In this document: positions 57,930 to 64,000 of the stretch, in pieces
Layout: each line of letters begins with the position of its first letter
Numbering within the stretch: position 1 is the first letter of the stretch
DNA from: Symsagittifera roscoffensis
Lineage: Eukaryota; Xenacoelomorpha; Acoela; Convolutidae
Length of the DNA stretch: 64,000 nt
Assembly: GCF_963678635.1 (NCBI RefSeq)
Contig: NC_087067.1
Span: 3,357,072-3,421,071, forward strand
Reading direction: 5' to 3'
Notes under the pieces: model-generated
The model's input: only the letters and a program-made list of their open reading frames with translations
The model's database searches: none
Told to the model about the DNA's origin: nothing
Program-made: the position numbers and the translations under genes

Positions 57930-58680
57930 GATGATAAGTAGTCTGTATGATGAGGTGTTTGCTTTTTATTTTTATTTTGTTGAAAGAATGGGTAATTTTC
58001 ACTATGATCCTGTGGAGGATGTGAATTAGTTCGAAAATTTACTGAGTTGGTTGTTGTCATTGAGTTATCCCAATAGTGAGAACTTACATGATTATTATTA
58101 GTTTTTCGTGGGGGATAGTTTGTTTTTGATGAATGTGCATAATTATAATTGTGTTCTGCAAAAGTGTTTCTTGTGAACGTTCTTCGTGGTTTTGATGGTA
58201 CTGTCATAGGTCTATATGTTTGATAATCCATTTGTGAATATTTTGGAGCAACCGAAGGTTTAACGATTGATTGTAAGGTTACTTGTGCCAATGAAGTATT
58301 TAAATTTTTTGGTGTTGTTAAATTTGGATGTATTGGTGAAATACTTTGTTGTGTAGTTGTTGTTGTTTGGACAATTTCTTCATTTATGAAGTGTGATGGT
58401 GTTTGGATATCTTGTTGTGTAAGATTTCTAGTTCCATTAAGGTTTTCATTGTGAATGACGGTCGAATTTAAACTGTTATTTTGCGTATCGGGTAAAAATG
58501 TATTGTAGTTTAATGGTGTTGCATCAATGGTTAGTGGTACTACTTTAACATAATCTCTTTGGTAAGATATTGTACTTATTGCTTGACTTGAGATTGATTG
58601 TGGAATATTTATAAATGCATGATGAGACCATTCAGGGTCCCAAACGTAGTCTGACTCTTCTGTAATCGCAGTATCATCAT
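57930..58680 (-). pseudogene. gag: gag, middle part, truncated at 5' end by an element junction
   Basis: One uninterrupted frame from 58,680 to about 57,930, rich in Asn, Thr, Ser, Pro and Gln. An ATG at 58,291 exists, but the frame is open upstream to the junction, so this ATG is not the true start. No capsid motif is visible; the conserved capsid part would lie further upstream and is missing. It connects to the Arg/Asn-rich region by a frame change at about 57,930. Confidence 0.6.
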
Positions 58681-58690
58681 TTGGATTTTG
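58660..58690. other. Junction of two oppositely oriented truncated retroelements
   Basis: Minus-strand gag is open up to about 58,680. Plus-strand gypsy RT starts in mid-domain at about 58,681. Neither has an LTR here. Confidence 0.8.
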
Positions 58691-59755
58691 GGGATGCTAC
58701 GGGAACGTATAGATTCAAGACTGGGTTCTACGGCTTAACAGATATGCCGACTGAGTTCCAGAAGGCAATGGACTGTACTTTGCAAGAAATAGAGGGTGCA
58801 ATTTGTTATTTGGATGATATCTTAATCGTCACGAAGGGAAATATTCAAGAACATAACGAACTGGTAAAGAAGGTGATGCAAAGAATCGATGCAGAAGGCT
58901 GGGCACTGAAGCTTAGTAAGGGTGAATTTTTGGTTAATCAATTAACTTGGTTAGGATATGATACTAATGAGGACGGTTATTCTCCAAAATTTTCAAAGAT
59001 TGGTGCGATTCAATCACTCAAGCCCCCAAGAACTTTAAAACAGCTCCGTTCATTCATGGGAGCGTTAAGTCGCTGACAACGACTTATACCCGATTTACAT
59101 ACTCATACAGTTCATTTTCGGCAATCTTTAAAGGCTTGTAACAAACAGTCGTTTCTGTGGGGAGAGGAACAGGATAGTGCCTTCAAAAGTATAATCAATT
59201 TGGTGGCTAAAGTTCCTAGTTTATTTCATTATGATTCTTCGAAAAAGTCTCGGGTAAAATGTGACGCTAGCCTAACTGGCTAGGAGCTTGTCTCGAGCAG
59301 GAAATTGAACCGGGAATTTGGGCCCCAACTGCGTTTGCCTCGCGTTTTCTCAATAATGCAGAAATGAAACACAGTACGAACGAATTAGAATTGTTAGCGA
59401 TCGTCTGGGCTTGTGAATACTTTCGTACGTATTTGTTAGGTAACCGTTTTCAAGAATTGACGGATCATAAAGCCTTTATTTCGGCATTGAGTGAGAATTA
59501 CAGTAATAAGTCATACCAATCCCGTCTTTCTCGTTGGGCTGATTGTTTGTTACCTTTTGATTTCGAGTTTATTCACGTCCCTGGGGTTACTCTGGGTATT
59601 GTGGATTATCTATCCCGATACCCTACATTTTCGGCTCCCACTCCTTCAATTTACGACGAACTTTTGGTCGTTAAGTCCATTGAGGCTTTTAATTTGGCCT
59701 TAACATTAATAAACTTGGCACTTACATTGCTCAATTCTTGCCCAAGACAGCGGTA
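58681..59755 (+). pseudogene. pol: RT (3' half) and RNase H of a Ty3/gypsy element
   Basis: Starts inside RT: GTYRFKTGFYGLTDMP, EFQKAMD, YLDDILIV (active site at about 58,808-58,820), then the thumb (WLGYD). A TGA at 59,074-59,076 and a frame change near 59,280 (CDASLTG, then LGACLEQE in the next frame) interrupt RNase H. RNase H words continue with NELELLAIVWA and LTDHKAFISAL, then the DYLSRYP end. A TAG at 59,754-59,756 separates it from integrase in the same frame. The fingers and first palm motifs are missing beyond the junction. Confidence 0.85.
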
Positions 59756-59768
59756 GTCAAAAAATTGT

Positions 59769-60500
59769 GTGATCATTGACAACAAGTTAGCAACTCCCGA
59801 AGCTTTGAGGCAAGCTGTCCTCGCGCGCCTTCACCGCTCCAACCCAGGACAAGAGGCCATGATGTCAGCTTCCGAATACATTTGGTGGCCGTTCCTAAAC
59901 CGACAGATTCTCGAAACCTGTGAGAAGTGCCGTGAATTCACGTTGTATGGTAAGAACCTTAAGCCTGTTAAGACTTTTCATACTGCGCAAACATTACCTA
60001 ATTGGTCGGGGCCAAATCAGGAGTTACAATTAGATTTTGCCGGTCCTATATTAGATGATAAGGGTTCGAAGATATTCCTCTTGGTAGCTATAGACCGTTT
60101 CTCTAAATTTCCTTCTGTTCTTATTACCAAAACCACTGGGGCTAAGAATGTTACCAAATTTCTCGAGTCTTACATACGTACTCATGGTTTACCTCAATCT
60201 ATCAGGACTGATCATGGCTCTGGATTTAAGAATGATTTAGTTCAACAAGTTTGTTCTAGTAGGAGTATTAAACATATTCTTTCACTTGTTGGCGACCACA
60301 GAGGCTCTGGTTTAGTTGAACGTATGATACAGACTATAAAGCGAAAACTGGGTACGGCGAAACTTGATCCTAATTTTGGTAATTTTAAAGAGACGATTCA
60401 GCAGATAATTGAAGAGATTCGCAAGAGTAATCATTCTATTCTTAATAAATCGCCTTTCGATTTACATTTTGGGCGTAAGCCAAACACTGAATGTCTCAGG
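59769..60500 (+). CDS. pol: Integrase (DD35E) of the plus-strand gypsy element
   Basis: Zinc-binding domain (HRSNPGQEAM...YIWWPFL, CEKCREF), then LDFAGP (first Asp), RTDHGSGF (second Asp) and GLVERM (Glu) with 35 residues between the last two. KSPFDLHFGRKP ends the core. The frame change at about 60,490 sends the C-terminus into another frame. Without the TAG just upstream it would be continuous with RNase H. Confidence 0.88.
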
Positions 60501-61051
60501 CTTTTTGTAACGTTGCTAATTCTGATACTTCAGCACAAAGACTTGAGCGAAATCTTCTTACGCCGGACCAAATTGCTAGCCAGGATTACAGTAGGAATCG
60601 CGCAAAGGTGGTGCCTAGAGGATGCGCCAGCCCTCCGATTGCTCCACGATTCAAGCCAATGTTCTCCCTAGAGGGTAATGTGGCCGAGAGTGAGCCTTAC
60701 AAGGCTTTAATTGAACTTGCTCAGGCGGCCAATAAGTGGACACAATTTAAGAAAAATCTGCCACCGGATGAAGGAAAGCGAGTCCTCAAGAAGTTGTCGA
60801 GTCGTCATTCAGATCTGGCCCATTCTTTGAAGACGGGCCTTTCCCGTAAAACACTCTGTTTTTCGGAGAGTCGATCTGATCCTACGCCCCCAGGAACTCA
60901 GGCTAATTCCCGTCGCTTACCAACTTTACAACCCCGTCGCCCGACCAAAACAAGTAAATTGGAAAAACTTCTCTTATCCTATCCTAGTCGAGTTAGAGTC
61001 TTTAGGAAAATTATAGATCGTCAGTCCGGCAAACCTGATACGACGGTGTGA
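60491..61051 (+). pseudogene. pol: Integrase C-terminal region / charged polyprotein tail
   Basis: Follows the integrase core after a frame change at about 60,490. Contains LLTPDQIASQDYSR, an Ala/Glu/Lys helix-like stretch (ALIELAQAANKW) and a Pro/Arg/Thr-rich basic part. It ends at 61,051 in DRQSGKP, after which the coding character stops and resumes at about 63,221. Comparable decayed sequence is at 30.5-31.3 kb. Confidence 0.65.
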
Positions 61052-62729
61052 ACTCTACTGGTGAGACGTCTGGACCAATCAATAAGTGTCTGAAGGCAGA
61101 TGAGGCGAAAGACAATTGAGAAGCACTGGTCTCTGTACATACTAGTGACAAGGGTCAATGACCGTTCTTGACAACAAAGATGAAGAGGATGGGATTTTTC
61201 TGCGAAAATTGGTTGAAACGAAAGAAGTCTAAATGGCGGCGAGTATATTTATATTGAAAACTAAGAAAAAACAGACAGGCCTTCTCTGGTGAAATCACAT
61301 CGGAAAGTTCTGAAAACACTGGCTGACATCCTAAACACAGTTGAATACCTGAAAATTTGTTGGAAGAAGGAGTATCTCGAGAACAAGTTGAACTTGTGCA
61401 TTAACCTCGTGCATTAACAAGTTGAACTTGTGCATTAACCTGCTCTTGGATCACCCAGGATACTGTGAAAAACCAACAAAATTGTCTCCAACAACTAGTC
61501 AAAGACATAGCTGAACGACAACGAGGCGGAGGCAATCAGCAGTAATCCGAGATGAACATAATAAAGCTTAAGAACCAATAGCTAGAACTTGACAAAAAAT
61601 TGTCTTATGTTTTTTTTTTAAAAGCAACAGATGAAAATTCCCTCATTGGCGAAATCCTCCATGAAAAACACGTTCATCATATTAAAGTTAAGTGTCAGAG
61701 GCCTCTTTTTTAGTACCTGGCGTGCGTGACCCTAGAAGATCTGATGTCAAACAGTAAAGGGAGGCTGGACGGGCAAAAAACTATTGCCGACGAATTAAAA
61801 AGCCCGAGATAAAGCTGAGTTAGGCCTAACTAAAAATCGGAACGCAAAATTTTTGGTGTGTGTGACCCTGTCAGTCAATGGAGTCACGGTGATAATGATT
61901 TGTCATTAACCATAGGGAAAATTAAGACAATGAAAAACAAGAGTTGCGAGCATCGTGCTGGATGTATAACAAAACTTGGGAATTGAGAAGGAGCATCAGT
62001 CGGGACTGTTCTTAGGAAATGTCGCAAAATTGATGAAATAAAGTTGCACTCAGGCAAGAAGTTCAATAGCAGTCTTGAGAACCACCGTTCTTTAATGAAA
62101 GCGGAAAATTTCTCGAAGAAAGGTTTATATCAGTACGTCCTTCGAATGAAAGGAATCGCTTAAAATCCTTCCTTTAAATTGTTCTGCTAAAGGATAAAGG
62201 AATCGCTTAGAATTGCTGACTTTAAACTGTTCTACTGCTTTCTGAGGCATCCCTCGGCAGATTTCGTTTGAAATCTTTAGGCTGCCCTCTCAAACCTATA
62301 TCAATCTTAAATTAAACAATTTAAAAAAACTCATAAATTCCACACTCTCACTTGAAAGCTACTAGAACGAGTTTAAATTTCTTAAGTTGTAGCGCTGATT
62401 TTCCAAGAATCATTACTGAAATAACTCTGAATTATACATTAATTAACAGTAAGACTTCAACCCGGGTATACAATTACAAAACTGCATAAAAATTTAGGCA
62501 CTGTAGTTTTCTATAGTTACCATTTGAAAGAATGCGTGCGCCATTTGTTGATATTATGGAATTGAATAAGTAGCGGTTTTCCAAAAACTATCGCAGTTTT
62601 TTTATTCATTTTTTCCTAGTAATTGTTTTTGTTTGTTATCAACCACAATTCTTATGGGTATTAACAACACTCAGGTCAGAACAAAAACTGAAAATGTGTA
62701 CAAGCCTTATGGGTTTGTGTTTTTGTTCT
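61052..62729. mobile_element. Insertion within the gypsy element, unidentified
   Basis: About 1.7 kb without an open frame. Plus-strand pieces at 61,320-61,600 are rich in Gln, Glu and Arg and may be decayed coding sequence. acaagttgaacttgtgcatt is directly repeated at 61,382 and 61,416. A hairpin lies at 62,675-62,732 (gtcagaacaaaaac/gtttttgttctgac). Right end continues into the dispersed repeat at 62,730. Confidence 0.45.
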
Positions 62730-63213
62730 GACTTTCGATACGAAAGTAACGGAATATTTGTGCTCGGGGTGGGTTTTTTTTTCTTCAGACAAATTTCGAC
62801 TTTTTAACTAGCCATTTTTGACGAATTTTTTTTATATCATTCAACAAGTATTGTTGCCTTGAGCTCAAATTTGAAAAGATATTTCACCTGTGATTATTTT
62901 TCGTAAAGTTATGGTGGTTTAAAAATTGCAATTTTGGCTAACTTGGGATAATTAAGGCTCGATATATTTCGCGCTATTAACGCGTAAGCGAGATTGAATC
63001 CGTCTAAGAAATCGTTCCAAATTGGTTGAAAAAAGCTTATTTGCCATAATTGATTTGTTACAAGGAGCGAAATCTATCCTTTTCGACTTTATATGGCGTG
63101 TGGGGGGTGATTTTCAATAAAAATTCAAATTTTAGAGAAAAAAATTTCATTTTGTTTTAATACATTTATTTTTTTAATGTTATTACTGCTCCATAAAACT
63201 TAAAAAGGCAGTC
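62730..63213 (+). repeat. Dispersed ~484-bp repeat, copy B
   Basis: Inverted match to 32,932-33,419. Begins gactttcgatacgaaagt (a near-palindrome) and ends ggcagtc. Gypsy coding sequence resumes a few bases beyond the right end. Confidence 0.85.
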
Positions 63214-63220
63214 ACAACAC

Positions 63221-63517
63221 TTGCTTCTAGAAACGCACTCTTGGTACCCTTCCCTATCTCTCCCCGCTCAGCCAGTAGTGGACGATTCGGAGGTTGTAAG
63301 GACCTCATCACGTAGCAAGAAGGCTACGCAATTGTTTGATGATCCTCTACGGCACTCAGTCAAATTAGTGGAAGAAGACAACATGTTAGAGGAGGTTCAC
63401 GATTTACTCGCAGGAAATGCCTTACCGCCCTCTCTTTTGCCCAGAAAACTGCTCATTCGCGATCGACCTCAACTGGCCTCTTCTTCATTGGTCAACAAAA
63501 CTCAAGATGGCAATTGA
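63221..63517 (+). CDS. pol: C-terminal end of the gypsy polyprotein
   Basis: A 98-codon frame with the RTSSRSKKATQLFDDPLRHSV pattern, a basic/acidic end segment commonly found at the C-terminus of Ty3/gypsy pol polyproteins. It stops at 63,517, 180 bp before the 3' LTR. It is separated from the integrase tail (to 61,051) by the insertion, so the nominal start codon is not a genuine start. Confidence 0.6.
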   Translation: MLLETHSWYPSLSLPAQPVVDDSEVVRTSSRSKKATQLFDDPLRHSVKLVEEDNMLEEVHDLLAGNALPPSLLPRKLLIRDRPQLASSSLVNKTQDGN

Positions 63518-63669
63518 CTAATGCTAACATATCATACTATACAAAACTTTTAAAAACTTTTTATGCTCTATATTCTTTACCACCTTGCATTTGTGAGGGA
63601 TAGAGGTGCTATCTATCTAACGCTCATCCAGGTGCAGTTTATTCCTTATTAAAAATTTTTGAATCAATC

Positions 63670-64000
63670 TTCAAAATTTTTCCCTTCCGCGGGGAATGTC
63701 ATGAGGCGACCTTCGGTACCTCGCTTATAACTTGTCTTTTCAAAGTTATGTTACGGTTTCATTATCAGTTCTATTCAGGGTCACTGATTTGGCCTATACT
63801 GAGTGCCACGCTATGCGTGGTCACTCTGTTGTTTTGCTACATCGTTTGTTAGGTGTTTATTTATTCCGTTCTATCACTCTATATTCTCTTGGTCAAAGAT
63901 TGACTAACAAATTTTAAATTGGAGCTAAGTATCTAACAACTAATCTATCAATTCAATTTCAAGAAACAACCAAGTTTTGACGTACTTATTCTCGGCAAAT
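63670..64000 (+). repeat. Polypurine tract and 3' LTR start
   Basis: ccgcggggaa (63,687-63,696) precedes TGTCATGAGGCGACC (63,697). Context parallels 31,570-31,600. The LTR runs beyond the window; the short frame at 63,732-63,917 lies inside it and is not considered a gene. Confidence 0.55.

Larger units (their letters stand above)
45916..58680 (-). mobile_element. Retrovirus-like Ty3/gypsy element with env and accessory genes, 5'-truncated
   Basis: Transcription order on the minus strand: gag C-terminus, protease, RT, RNase H, integrase, two tiny membrane proteins, a Gln/Ser/Thr/Pro-rich protein, a class III-like envelope glycoprotein and a large unidentified protein. The 5' LTR, primer-binding site and gag N-terminus are missing, because sequence from another element begins at about 58,680. 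The frames are long compared with the rest of the window, so this insertion is young or recently constrained. The breaks are two clear stops in pol and env, one in gag, and roughly eight frame changes, several at homopolymers. Confidence 0.8.
58681..63750 (+). mobile_element. Ty3/gypsy LTR element, 5'-truncated and interrupted by a ~2.1-kb insertion
   Basis: Half RT, RNase H, integrase and tail, then foreign sequence (about 61,052-63,213), then the polyprotein end, polypurine tract and start of the 3' LTR at 63,697. Same family as 25,076-31,700 by RNase H and integrase wording and polypurine-tract context, but better preserved. Right LTR limit not seen. Confidence 0.75.

Overview
The window looks like A+T-rich nuclear DNA of an invertebrate animal. 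It has eukaryotic splice signals, Polinton and Ty3/gypsy transposons, a tRNA-derived SINE and several MITEs. I could not recognise any host gene. Nearly everything legible is mobile-element DNA in different stages of decay, so the species cannot be named.

Layout. 1-12,050: remains of a Polinton/Maverick (adintovirus-like) DNA transposon. A packaging ATPase lies on the minus strand at the left edge, and a protein-primed-type DNA polymerase B with upstream zinc fingers lies on the plus strand. A large tandem duplication (1,228-4,987 and 4,988-9,540) has doubled the interval between them. 12,050-25,075: mostly unique A+T-rich DNA with foldback elements (14.2 kb, 15.8-16.5 kb, 19.25-19.97 kb), a SINE (15.0 kb), a small tandem coding-like repeat (16.7 kb), an unidentified pseudogene split by a MITE with clear target-site duplication (20.6-21.3 kb), a C20 run and a degenerate tandem repeat (23.6-24.3 kb). 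25,076-31,7xx: a heavily mutated Ty3/gypsy element (LTR start, gag zinc knuckle, protease, RT, RNase H, integrase, polypurine tract, 3' LTR start) with an internal tandem duplication. 31.7-45.9 kb: large palindromes, a dispersed repeat, two direct duplications and minisatellites, but no recognisable gene.

45.9-58,680 (minus strand) is the most interesting part: a retrovirus-like Ty3/gypsy element that is much less decayed. In transcription order it carries the C-terminal half of gag with an Asn/Arg/Ser/Tyr-rich tail, a candidate -1 frameshift site (A AAA AAG), protease, RT, RNase H and a DD35E integrase. Two tiny membrane proteins follow with an ATGA overlap, then a Gln/Ser/Thr/Pro-rich protein, a signal-peptide-bearing glycoprotein resembling the chuvirus/herpesvirus-gB class, and a last protein of about 600 residues that I do not recognise. 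A consensus splice donor abuts its stop codon. Accessory genes on both sides of env are unusual for a Ty3/gypsy element. The copy is broken by a few stop codons and by frameshifts, several at homopolymers, so some breaks could be assembly errors.

58,680-63,697+: a second Ty3/gypsy element on the plus strand, truncated exactly where the minus-strand element is truncated. It holds half of RT, RNase H, integrase and the polyprotein tail, interrupted by about 2.1 kb that ends in the inverted partner of the 32.9 kb repeat. Its 3' LTR begins at 63,697 and runs out of the window.
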